Source: Planctomycetia bacterium
GTDB lineage: Bacteria > Planctomycetota > Phycisphaerae > UBA1845 > Fen-1342
Length of the DNA: 64,000 nucleotides
Reading direction: 5' to 3'
NCBI GenBank assembly: GCA_015709575.1
Contig: CP054190.1
Coordinates: forward strand, 2,168,616-2,232,615
Made by a program: the position numbers and the translations under genes. This document shows, one piece after another, positions 1 through 7,606 of the stretch (position 1 is the stretch's first letter; every line of letters begins with the position of its first letter). The notes below the pieces were generated by a model. It saw only the letters and a list, made by a program, of their open reading frames with translations, was not told the DNA's origin and did not search any database.

Positions 1-903
1 CGGCTATATGTCTCCGATGCGCTCAACCACCGAGTGCTTGAGTACGGTGAGCCTCTGAACAATTCCGTCGCTGCGCGCGTATTCGGCCAACCGAATTTCA
101 CAACCGCCACGGCCAACACCGGCGGGCGGGGCGCAGCAACCCTCAACGACCCCGCCGGGGTCGCGACCGACGCGGACGGCAACCTGTACGTCAGTGATCG
201 ACTGAATCACCGGGTGCTGCGATTTGACGCGCCGCGCACGGATTTGAGCGTTTCTGCTTCAGCCGCACCTGATCCGGTGACGCTTGGCGGCAATGTGACG
301 TACAGCATCACGGTTGCGAACGCCGGTCCCTCGACGGCGACCAGCGTCGAGCTCACCGACACGCTGCCAACGGGAGCCGTACTGGTATCCGTGTCGGCGT
401 CGCAGGGATCGTGCAGTGGAACGGGAACGGTTGCGTGTGCCCTGGGCACGATCGCGAGCGGATCCAGCGCGACGGTGACCATCGTCATAGCGCCGTCACA
501 GGTAGGAACGGCGGTTCTGACGGCATCCGTGCAGGGCGCCGAGCGCGATCCGAACACGGGGAACAACTCCACTACGATCTCGACGACTGTCCAGGCGGCT
601 GCGACCGGCGGAGGCGGCGGCAACGGATCCGGAAACGGGGGAAATGGCGGCGGAAACGGAAACAGCGGAGCGGGCGCCGTAGTCGATAGCGATGGCGACG
701 GCGTGCCCGACGCGGAGGACAACTGTCCGAACGTGCCGAACCCCGATCAGGCCGATGCGGATGCGGACGGGACTGGTGACGCGTGCGAGGGAGACCCGAT
801 GGCGGCGCCGGAGTGTGGGATGTGCGGCGCCGGCGCAGCGCCCGCGGGCCTGGCGCTGGCACCACTGCTGCTGATCTCGCGTCGGAAGTACCGCAGCCGG
901 TAA
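1..903 (+). CDS. Secreted NHL / DUF11 / thrombospondin-type-3 repeat protein with a sorting-like C-terminus (5' end outside window)
   Basis: The reading frame is open from the first base, so the N-terminus lies upstream. The visible part begins with NHL-type propeller repeats ([14 protein letters not shown], repeated as [14 protein letters not shown] about 55 residues later). A DUF11-like Ig domain follows (about residues 80-195: [20 protein letters not shown], ending [13 protein letters not shown]). Then come a Gly/Asn linker and a Ca-binding thrombospondin type 3 repeat ([20 protein letters not shown]). The end is CGMCGAG, an Ala/Leu hydrophobic stretch and RRKYRSR, which resembles a C-terminal sorting tail and recurs in the gene at 7607-9622. 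The domains are seen in the sequence; a cell-surface location is inferred. The ligand or function is unknown. Confidence 0.85.
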   Translation, partial: RLYVSDALNHRVLEYGEPLNNSVAARVFGQPNFTTATANTGGRGAATLNDPAGVATDADGNLYVSDRLNHRVLRFDAPRTDLSVSASAAPDPVTLGGNVTYSITVANAGPSTATSVELTDTLPTGAVLVSVSASQGSCSGTGTVACALGTIASGSSATVTIVIAPSQVGTAVLTASVQGAERDPNTGNNSTTISTTVQAAATGGGGGNGSGNGGNGGGNGNSGAGAVVDSDGDGVPDAEDNCPNVPNPDQADADADGTGDACEGDPMAAPECGMCGAGAAPAGLALAPLLLISRRKYRSR

Positions 904-1082
904 CCGGAACGCGGCGTCTATCGTTCAGCGCGCTTGGTGCAAAGCGATCCCGCAGCCGCGCGCCATTCGGATTGCATAGCTATCCCCGTCATCGGCTGCG
1001 GGCAGGTATGATCCGGCGCATGGACGCCTACAGCCACGATCCGCAGGATGGCAGACGCCGTCTCCCGACTCGATGGGGCCGA

Positions 1083-1697
1083 ATGAGCCTCCGCGCGTGT
1101 GCAGCCGGTTTGATCAGCGGCGCCGTGCTGCTCGCGCTGAGCGGGTGCGGGGCGACGCCGAATACGGACTTGAACCGCGAGCTGGTGAGACTGCGGGAGC
1201 GGTCGGCGCAGCAGGAGCGCGAGTTGGCGGCCCGATCGTCGACGATCGAAGAGTTGAACCGGCGGCTCTCGGTTGCTGGTGGGGTCGATGCAAAACAGCT
1301 TCAGTATTTCTATTATCCCGAGACGATCCAGGTCGCGCCGCTTTCCGGCGGGTATGACGAAGACGGCAAGCCGGGGGATGACGGCGTGGTGGTGTATCTG
1401 CGGCCGTTGGATCGCGACGGGGATGTAGTGAAGGTGGCGGGGACGATTCGCGTGCAATTGTTCGACCTGTCGCTACCGCCGGATCAAACCTACCTGGGCG
1501 AGCTGAGCGTCCCATTGGAAAAGTGCCGCGAGCACTGGTATGGCAAGCTGATGACGCAGCACTACACCGTCCGCGTTCCGTGGCAGCGGCCGCCGAGCGG
1601 TGAGGAGGTGACGGTGCGGGCGACATTCGCGAACCTGTTCCCGCAGCGGGTGGTGACGACGCAAGCGGTCGTGAAGGTGCGTCCACCCGCGCGTTGA
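1083..1697 (+). CDS. Predicted lipoprotein with coiled-coil segment, function unknown
   Basis: A protein of 204 residues. The chosen start (ATG 1083, after GGGG at 1075-1078) gives a compact lipoprotein signal, MSLRACAAGLISGAVLLALS followed by GC, with lipobox LSGC. In-frame ATGs at 1008 and 1020 would add a basic N-terminal extension and cannot be excluded. After the lipid anchor comes a short heptad-like helix (LNRELVRLRERSAQQERELA ... IEELNRRLS), probably a coiled coil. A beta-rich domain of about 130 residues follows, with YYPETIQVAPLSGGYDEDG near its start. I do not recognise a named family. It would sit in the periplasm or on the inner leaflet of the outer membrane. It is followed after 44 bp by tRNA-Val. 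Confidence 0.8.
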   Translation: MSLRACAAGLISGAVLLALSGCGATPNTDLNRELVRLRERSAQQERELAARSSTIEELNRRLSVAGGVDAKQLQYFYYPETIQVAPLSGGYDEDGKPGDDGVVVYLRPLDRDGDVVKVAGTIRVQLFDLSLPPDQTYLGELSVPLEKCREHWYGKLMTQHYTVRVPWQRPPSGEEVTVRATFANLFPQRVVTTQAVVKVRPPAR

Positions 1698-1741
1698 CAA
1701 TTGGGCGAAGGGGCTGAACAATGCCTTGCGCCCGGAACAGC

Positions 1742-1815
1742 GGGCGATTAGCTCAGTTGGCTAGAGCGCCTGCTCGACACGCAGGAGGTCGCAGGTTCGA
1801 ATCCTGCATCGCCCA
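1742..1815 (+). tRNA. tRNA-Val (anticodon GAC), with C instead of U at position 33
   Basis: A full cloverleaf of 74 nt. The acceptor arm GGGCGAT pairs with ATCGCCC, the D arm is GCTC/GAGC, the anticodon stem is CCTGC/GCAGG and the T arm is GCAGG TTCGAAT CCTGC. The discriminator is A and CCA is not encoded. The anticodon loop reads TCGACAC, so positions 34-36 are GAC (Val, codons GUC/GUU). Position 33, almost always U in tRNAs, is C here. Everything else looks intact, so I call it a functional gene, but the C33 deserves attention. Confidence 0.9.
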
Positions 1816-1968
1816 CTTCCCACACACGTTATCGGATATGTTTCATTAGCGCGACGCACGCGGACTGCTCGTGCCCGCGGGCGCGGGCTGCCGCGGTACC
1901 CGTGTGTCCGCTGCACCAGCGGGGCGCTTCGCGGGGACCGCCGCGATCGTCTGTCACAAGACCGCGGA

Positions 1969-1997
1969 TTGACCCGCTGCGCAAGCGCCCGTACGAT
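1969..1997 (+). promoter_or_regulatory. Predicted sigma-70-type promoter of the glycosyltransferase gene
   Basis: TTGACC at 1969-1974 (5 of 6 to the -35 consensus), a 17-bp spacer, then TACGAT at 1992-1997 (4 of 6 to the -10). Transcription would start near 2004 and leave a leader of about 90 nt before the ATG at 2096. This is a consensus match only. Confidence 0.5.
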
Positions 1998-2095
1998 CAT
2001 GGGTTCTGCGCGATGACGCGATCCCCGTGGCAGCGCGATCCCAGCGATGACGCGGTCCGATGGTTGCGGCGCGGCGCAGGCGGAAGTCGCCGACG

Positions 2096-3679
2096 ATGGA
2101 TGGGTTGCTGCTCGGCCGTGCGATTCTGGCGGCCTATGTCGCCGTATTGTCGCTGTTGTGCGTGTACGGCCTGCACCGCTGCTTCCTGGTGGCGCTCTAC
2201 TATCGCCATCGGCGCAAGCCGGTGCTGCCGGCCGGGCAGTTCGTAGACCTGCCCGCAATCACCGTCCAATTGCCAATGTACAACGAGGCCAGCGTTGCGG
2301 CGCGCGTGATCGAGGCTGCCGGGCGGATCGAATACCCACGCGACCGGTTCGAGATCCAGGTGCTGGACGACTCGACGGACAACACATCCGAAATCGCGGC
2401 CGAGTCGGCGCGGCGGCTGCGCGCGGCGGGTATCACGGCGCATCACGTTCGGCGCAGCAGTCGCGTGGGCTACAAGGCCGGGGCGCTGCAACACGGATTG
2501 ACGAGCGCGCGCGGCGAACTGGTCGCCATTTTTGACGCGGATTTTGTACCGCCGCCGCGGATCCTGCTGGACAGCGTCGCGCATTTCACGGACGCGCGCG
2601 TCGGCGCAGTGCAGTGTCGCTGGGACCATCTCAACCGGGATGATTCGGTCCTGACGCGAGCGCAGTCGATCCTGCTCGATGGGCATTTCATCGTCGAGCA
2701 CGTCGCGAGAAATCGCTCGGGCCGCTTCATGAGCTTTAACGGTACGGCCGGTATCTGGCGGCGGGCGGCGATCGACGACGCCGGTGGATGGCAGCATGAC
2801 ACGCTGACCGAAGACCTGGACCTGTCCTACCGGGCGCAGCTTCGCGGCTGGCGCTTCGTGTTCCTGCCGAACGTGACCAGCCCGGCCGAACTTCCGCCGG
2901 AAATGAACGCCTTCAAGGCGCAGCAGCACCGCTGGACGAAGGGCGGCGCGCAAACGTGCGTGAAGCTGCTGGCAACAGTGCTGCGCAGCCGGCTGCCGCT
3001 GCGCGTAAAAGTGGAGGCGTTTTTTCACCTGACCGGCAACCTTGTGTACGTGCTGATGGTGCTGCTGGCGCTGCTGCTGGGTCCGGCCATTCTGGCGCGC
3101 GCATCGATGGACGCGCCGATGCCGGCGTGGCAGATGGCGGTGGAGTGGGTGCTGTTCCTGGTGGGAACCGGCTCGGCCCTGATGTTCTATGTCGTGAGCC
3201 AGCGGGAGATCGGGCGCGGAATGCTCGGGACGCTCGCGGCGATTCCGTCGCTGATGGCGCTGGGCGTGGGCATTGCGTTCAACAACGCACTCGCGGCGCT
3301 GGATGGGCTGATACGGCCGGCTGGCGAATTCGTGCGGACGCCGAAGTTTGGACGTACGGCTGGCAAGGGGGAGGCGAGCGGCACCGGAGGGGTTGGCGGG
3401 GAACCGGCGGCAGCACGGGACAAGCCGACGCGCGCGACTCCCCGGCCGCGGCCGAATCCACCCAGTGCCGGACAGGTCCGCGGGCGCTGGCAGGCGTGGG
3501 CGGAGCTGGGAATGGCTGCGTACCTGACCGTTTTCGTGGTATGCGCCCTGTTGACCGACGGGTGGGCGGCGCGCGTGTCGGCGGTGCTGCCGTTCCTGGC
3601 GATTTTCGTTGGCGGCTACGTGTACGTGGCGGTGCAGACGCTCGCGCCGCGTGCGTTGGGCGGGATTCCGGCTGCATAA
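2096..3679 (+). CDS. Membrane family 2 glycosyltransferase (cellulose/mannan-synthase-like)
   Basis: A processive-type GT2 enzyme, 527 residues, that would polymerise or transfer sugars from a nucleotide-sugar at the inner membrane. One N-terminal membrane helix (LLLGRAILAAYVAVLSLLC) precedes the catalytic domain. All family signatures are visible: DDSTD near residue 91, DAD near 147, TEDLD near 239 and QQHRW near 276 (the QxxRW motif). The C-terminal half has about four membrane helices, broken by a Gly/Pro/Arg-rich cytosolic stretch (about residues 415-470). ATG 2096 was chosen because GGAAG lies at 2082-2086, 9 nt upstream. An in-frame start at 2060 would add a basic 12-residue extension. 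There is no BcsB-like partner beside it, so the polymer is unknown. Confidence 0.88.
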   Translation: MDGLLLGRAILAAYVAVLSLLCVYGLHRCFLVALYYRHRRKPVLPAGQFVDLPAITVQLPMYNEASVAARVIEAAGRIEYPRDRFEIQVLDDSTDNTSEIAAESARRLRAAGITAHHVRRSSRVGYKAGALQHGLTSARGELVAIFDADFVPPPRILLDSVAHFTDARVGAVQCRWDHLNRDDSVLTRAQSILLDGHFIVEHVARNRSGRFMSFNGTAGIWRRAAIDDAGGWQHDTLTEDLDLSYRAQLRGWRFVFLPNVTSPAELPPEMNAFKAQQHRWTKGGAQTCVKLLATVLRSRLPLRVKVEAFFHLTGNLVYVLMVLLALLLGPAILARASMDAPMPAWQMAVEWVLFLVGTGSALMFYVVSQREIGRGMLGTLAAIPSLMALGVGIAFNNALAALDGLIRPAGEFVRTPKFGRTAGKGEASGTGGVGGEPAAARDKPTRATPRPRPNPPSAGQVRGRWQAWAELGMAAYLTVFVVCALLTDGWAARVSAVLPFLAIFVGGYVYVAVQTLAPRALGGIPAA

Positions 3680-3877
3680 AGCGCTTCGCTGCGGATCACC
3701 GGCCCGCGCATTTCATGCACGCACGGCTACAATGGCCGACGTCACGAGCGCTCGACTCCCATCGCGCTACGTGCTGCCCCGCCTTCGACGTGAGCGCCGC
3801 TCCTGTGCCCGGCGCGTCGCGGCGCGGCGTGCGATAGCAGTGGTGCGCTGTTCCCGATCGGCTCGCACGGACGCCTC

Positions 3878-4312
3878 ATGTCGTATAAGAACTTTGATCC
3901 GCAGGAAAGCCGTCATTGGTCGCAGTCGATCCGCGCGATGATGGACGAGATGCTGCAACGCAGCTTTGTTGGGTATCGCGGCGCGCACACCTGGGCGCCG
4001 GGGATCAACCTCTACGAAGGGGCCGCCGGGCTGCTGGTGTGCGTGGACCTGGCCGGGATGTCGCCGACCGATATCGACGTGTCCTGCGCCGGGCCGACGC
4101 GCCTGACCATCAGCGGCGCGCGCCCGCATCCGCGCCTGCCGGAGGGACAACCCGTTCACAATCTGCACATTCTGGAGATCGACGAGGGGCCGTTCTCGCG
4201 CACGATCGAGCTGCCGATCGCGGTCGATCCGGAGCGCGTGGCGGCACGCTACGCCGACGGGTATCTCTGGGTGATCCTGCCCCGAATGGGAGCCGCTCAT
4301 GGCGGACGCTGA
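3878..4312 (+). CDS. Small heat shock protein, Hsp20/alpha-crystallin family
   Basis: A protein of 144 residues, typical of the family. It holds unfolded proteins in a refoldable state in the cytoplasm. The alpha-crystallin domain spans about residues 42-140, from PGINLYEGAAGLLVCVDLAG to the last strand DGYLWVILPR. The G-x-L motif is present as DGYLWV, and an I-x-I/V-type C-terminal tail is not obvious. The stop codon lies inside the start of lon (14-bp overlap), so the two are probably translated together as a chaperone-protease unit. No CIRCE element was recognised in the 198-bp upstream gap, and no clear Shine-Dalgarno precedes the start. Confidence 0.85.
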   Translation: MSYKNFDPQESRHWSQSIRAMMDEMLQRSFVGYRGAHTWAPGINLYEGAAGLLVCVDLAGMSPTDIDVSCAGPTRLTISGARPHPRLPEGQPVHNLHILEIDEGPFSRTIELPIAVDPERVAARYADGYLWVILPRMGAAHGGR

Positions 4313-6944
4313 ATCGCCGGTGCTCAAGAAAACCGGGCAGCGGCCCGCCGCAGAGGCCGCCGTCGGCGACAAGGCGGCTGCGCCGGGCAAGGGTGGAGTG
4401 CCTGCGAACATCAGCCCGGCCACGCGCGCGCCGGATGAGGAAGCGCCAGACAGCGCGACCCGAGCCGCTGCGCCCGAGCGGCGGAGCGTGAGCGAACCCG
4501 GCGCGAACGGATCCGGCAGGCTGCCCGAGGTGCTGCCGGCGCTGCCGGTGCGCGAGGTGGTGGTCTTTCCCGGGACGGTGGTGCCGCTCACCGTCGGGCG
4601 GGAAAAAAGCAAGCGCCTGATCGACGACGTGATGCGCGGCGATCGGCTGATGGTGGTGCTGACGCAGCGCCGCTCCGACACGGAGGATCCGACGCTGGAC
4701 GACGTGTATCGGGTCGGCTGCGCGGCGTCGATCGTGAAGCTGCTACGCAACCCCGACGGCACACATAACCTGCTGGTGCACGGCATTGTGCGGGTGGGCG
4801 TGTCGGATTTCGTCAGCTCAGACCCTTACTGGCGCGCGTCGATTCACCCATCCGAGGACTCGGACGAGACGAACATCGAGATTTCGGCGCTGGTTCACAA
4901 CGCCCGGCAGATCGCGGCCCGGATCATCGAACTCAGCCCCAACATCCCCGAGGAAGCCGCGACGATCCTTCACAACATCGAGGCGCCCGGGGCGCTAGCG
5001 GATTTTCTGTCGGCGAACCTCTCGATGGGGATGGTCGCAAAGCAGGAACTGCTCGAGACCTTCGACGTGGCCGACCGACTGCGAAAGATCATCGCGATTC
5101 TGCAGAACCAGATCGAGGTGCTGGAGCTGGCGGCCAAGATACAGGGGGACGTGGCCGCGGAAGTGGACAAGACGCAGCGGCGCTATTTCCTGCAGGAGCA
5201 GATGAAGGCGATTCGCAAGGAACTGGGGGAGCAGGACGGCGCTTCGGCCGATCGCGATGCGCTGCGAAAGCGGATCGAGGCGGCGGGCATGCCGGAGGCG
5301 GTCGCGCGCGAGGCGAATCGCGAGCTTGAGCGGCTGGAGCGCATTCCCTCGGCATCGCCGGAGAGCGGCGTCATCCGCGATTATCTCGAGTGGCTGTGCG
5401 AAATGCCCTGGCAGGCCGAGTCGGCCGACAGCCTCGACCTCGACCACGCACAGCAGGTGCTGGACGCCGACCACTTCGGACTGGCGAAGATCAAGCGGCG
5501 CATCATCGAATACCTGGCCGTGCGCAAGCTCAAGCCGGAGGGCCGCGGACCGATCCTCTGCTTCGTCGGCCCGCCGGGTGTGGGCAAGACCTCGCTGGGG
5601 CACAGCATCGCGCGGGCGCTCGGTCGGAAGTTTGCGCGGATCGCGCTGGGCGGGGTGCGCGACGAGGCGGACATCCGCGGGCACCGCCGCACGTACATCG
5701 GTGCGATTCCCGGCCGGATTGTGCACGAGCTGAAGCGCTGCGGCACGCGCAACCCGGTCATCATGCTGGACGAACTGGACAAGCTGGGGGCGGATTTTCG
5801 CGGCGATCCGGCCTCGGCACTGCTCGAAGTGCTCGATCCCGAGCAGAACCACAGCTTCACCGATCACTACCTCGCGGTGCCTTTTGATCTTTCAAAGGTG
5901 CTGTTCATTGCGACCGCCAACCTGCTGGATCCCGTGCCTGCCGCCCTGCTTGATCGCATGGAGGTCATTGCACTGCCGGGATATACGCTGGCAGAGAAGC
6001 TCGAAATTGCCAAGCGCTACCTGGTTCCCAAGCAACTTGACGCGAACGGCCTGGCCGGGCGTGACATCCGCTTTGAGGATGACGCACTGCGCCTATTGAT
6101 CGAGGGTTACACGCGCGAAGCGGGGGTGCGCAACCTGGAGCGGAATCTCGGCAGCGTCTGCCGCTACCGCGCCGCGCGCGTGGCGCGCGGGGAGGATGGG
6201 CCGCCCCTCATCGGTCCGCGCGACCTGGAGGCGCCGCTCGGACCTCGGCGCTTCGAGACCGAGTTGGCGCAGGTCGAGGGCGTGGTCGGGGTGGCCACGG
6301 GGCTGGCTTACACGCCGGTCGGCGGTGAGATCATCTTCGTAGAGGCCACGGCGATGCGCGGCCGCGGCAACTTCCAATTGACCGGCCAGATCGGGGACGT
6401 CATGCGCGAATCGGCCATGGCGGCCATGTCGCTGCTCCGGTCACGATCGGTGGATTGGGGCGTCGACCTCAGCGAACTGGCGAACCTCGATGTGCACGTT
6501 CACGTTCCAGCCGGCGGCATTCCGAAGGATGGCCCTTCAGCCGGCGTCGCGATGGTGACGGCACTTGCTTCGCTCTTTTCCCGGCAACCGGCGGATGCGT
6601 CCGTGGCACTCACCGGAGAGATCACACTCCGCGGGCTGGTGCTGCCGATCGGTGGCCTGAAGGAAAAACTGCTGGCCGCTCACCGCGCCGGTATTCGGAC
6701 GGTCGTGATTCCGGCGCGGAACGCCCCCGACCTGGACGATGTTCCGACAGAAGTGCGGTCAGGCCTGAAGATTGTGACCGCCTCAACCGTGGACGACGTC
6801 TTGGCGCAAGCGATTCCGAGCCTCTTTCGTCCGCAGGCGAAGCGGTCCGGAAAATCGGCTGCGAAGCGCGCGCAAAGTGGGAAGACGGGAGTCCGTCAGG
6901 CCCGCTCTGGACGATCACACACCTCCCGTAAGCGGCGGAAATAA
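4299..6944 (+). CDS. lon: ATP-dependent protease Lon (La)
   Basis: A protein of 881 residues, about 100 longer than E. coli Lon. It degrades misfolded and regulatory proteins in the cytoplasm. Order: a low-complexity Ala/Pro/Glu-rich extension (1-75), then the LON substrate-binding domain (from LPALPVREVVVFPGTVVPLT). A coiled coil follows, then the AAA+ module with Walker A GPPGVGKTSLG (near 423) and Walker B VIMLDELDKLG (near 487). The Ser-Lys protease domain has Ser747 in GPSAGVAM and Lys790 in GGLKEKLL, with the Lon spacing of 43. The last 38 residues are a Lys/Arg/Ser-rich tail absent from standard Lon, which might bind nucleic acid (inference). The start overlaps the hsp20 gene. Confidence 0.96.
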   Translation: MADAESPVLKKTGQRPAAEAAVGDKAAAPGKGGVPANISPATRAPDEEAPDSATRAAAPERRSVSEPGANGSGRLPEVLPALPVREVVVFPGTVVPLTVGREKSKRLIDDVMRGDRLMVVLTQRRSDTEDPTLDDVYRVGCAASIVKLLRNPDGTHNLLVHGIVRVGVSDFVSSDPYWRASIHPSEDSDETNIEISALVHNARQIAARIIELSPNIPEEAATILHNIEAPGALADFLSANLSMGMVAKQELLETFDVADRLRKIIAILQNQIEVLELAAKIQGDVAAEVDKTQRRYFLQEQMKAIRKELGEQDGASADRDALRKRIEAAGMPEAVAREANRELERLERIPSASPESGVIRDYLEWLCEMPWQAESADSLDLDHAQQVLDADHFGLAKIKRRIIEYLAVRKLKPEGRGPILCFVGPPGVGKTSLGHSIARALGRKFARIALGGVRDEADIRGHRRTYIGAIPGRIVHELKRCGTRNPVIMLDELDKLGADFRGDPASALLEVLDPEQNHSFTDHYLAVPFDLSKVLFIATANLLDPVPAALLDRMEVIALPGYTLAEKLEIAKRYLVPKQLDANGLAGRDIRFEDDALRLLIEGYTREAGVRNLERNLGSVCRYRAARVARGEDGPPLIGPRDLEAPLGPRRFETELAQVEGVVGVATGLAYTPVGGEIIFVEATAMRGRGNFQLTGQIGDVMRESAMAAMSLLRSRSVDWGVDLSELANLDVHVHVPAGGIPKDGPSAGVAMVTALASLFSRQPADASVALTGEITLRGLVLPIGGLKEKLLAAHRAGIRTVVIPARNAPDLDDVPTEVRSGLKIVTASTVDDVLAQAIPSLFRPQAKRSGKSAAKRAQSGKTGVRQARSGRSHTSRKRRK

Positions 6945-6988
6945 ATGGGCTTGCGGTGTTCAAGGTGCCATAACCCCTTGATTTCGGC

Positions 6989-7017
6989 TTGAAGCGCGGG
7001 TTCGATTCCTTTATGAT
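6989..7017 (+). promoter_or_regulatory. Predicted sigma-70-type promoter of the HU-family gene
   Basis: TTGAAG at 6989-6994, a 17-bp spacer and TATGAT at 7012-7017 (5 of 6 to the -10 consensus). It lies just after lon, and a transcript from about 7024 would have a leader of about 115 nt. It supports independent transcription of the HU gene. Confidence 0.55.
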
Positions 7018-7138
7018 CCGCGCTGGACTTATTCGGAGCGAGTCAGTCCGCTATTCTCGAATCGTCGGTTTGGGCAACCGTGAGGGAAAGAAGGGGACCC
7101 CGCCGGCGCGATGCGCGTCGGCTGGCATGGGGAACGCG

Positions 7139-7483
7139 ATGAAGACCATCACCAAGAAAGACTTGGTCGATCGTATCGCGGAAGACAGCGGCAGCAAGCG
7201 CGTTCTCGTCAAGCGCGTGGTGCAGCGGTTTCTCGATGAGATCATTACGGAATTGGCCGCCGGGAATCGGCTGGAGTTTCGCGATTTTGGTGTATTTGAG
7301 CTGCGCGAACGGGCCGCCCGCCGCGCACAAAACCCCAAGACTCTCGAACCCGTCTATGTCCCCGGCAAGCGCACCGTAAAGTTCAAGATCGGCCGATTGA
7401 TGAAGGAGCGGCTGGTTCCGGACGTCAACGGAATCGGCTCGTCCACGTCCAGCCCGTCATCCAACAACGGCGACGTTCACTAA
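7139..7483 (+). CDS. HU-family nucleoid DNA-binding protein
   Basis: A protein of 114 residues. A histone-like dimeric protein that bends and compacts DNA. It shows the helical N-terminus (MKTITKKDLVDRIAE), the turn GNRLEFRDFGVFELRER and the DNA-minor-groove arm region AARRAQNPKTLEPVYVPG, closing with VKFKIGRLMKERL. A Ser/Asn-rich tail of about 20 residues extends past the usual end near residue 92. The start ATG 7139 was chosen because GGGGAA sits 5-6 nt upstream. The same frame is open back to 6989, but that stretch overlaps the predicted promoter and has no HU similarity. Confidence 0.92.
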   Translation: MKTITKKDLVDRIAEDSGSKRVLVKRVVQRFLDEIITELAAGNRLEFRDFGVFELRERAARRAQNPKTLEPVYVPGKRTVKFKIGRLMKERLVPDVNGIGSSTSSPSSNNGDVH

Positions 7484-7527
7484 CAGCCGCAGGGCGGGAC
7501 CGCCCGCACTCTCAAGCCGCAGGGTCG

Positions 7528-7552
7528 CTTCGCGCCGACCCGCGGCGCGAAG
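7528..7552. terminator. Perfect 10-bp hairpin between convergent genes
   Basis: CTTCGCGCCG at 7528-7537 and CGGCGCGAAG at 7543-7552 pair perfectly around a 5-nt loop. A second, outer pairing (AGCCGCA near 7515 with TGCGGCT near 7567) could extend it. It lies between the HU gene (+) and the 7607 gene (-). Without a T-run it is a weak intrinsic terminator in either direction and may instead be an RNA-end stabiliser. Confidence 0.5.
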
Positions 7553-7606
7553 AGTGAGGGTGGGCTTGCGGCTGTCGGCCCACCTCGCACACCATTGGCT
7601 CTGACA

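Noticed and set aside
207..722. 171-residue - strand frame at the start of the window
   Set aside because: It lies antisense to the NHL/DUF11/TSP3 protein, whose domains are unmistakable. The Pro-rich composition mirrors the Gly/Asn linker on the other strand.
3680..3877. Heat-shock (CIRCE-type) operator before hsp20-lon
   Set aside because: No TTAGCACTC-N9-GAGTGCTAA-like repeat is present. A TACAAT at 3728-3733 lacks a credible -35 partner.
6989..7138. N-terminal 50-residue extension of the HU-family protein
   Set aside because: It would begin inside the predicted promoter, has no HU similarity, and a good ribosome site lies just before ATG 7139.
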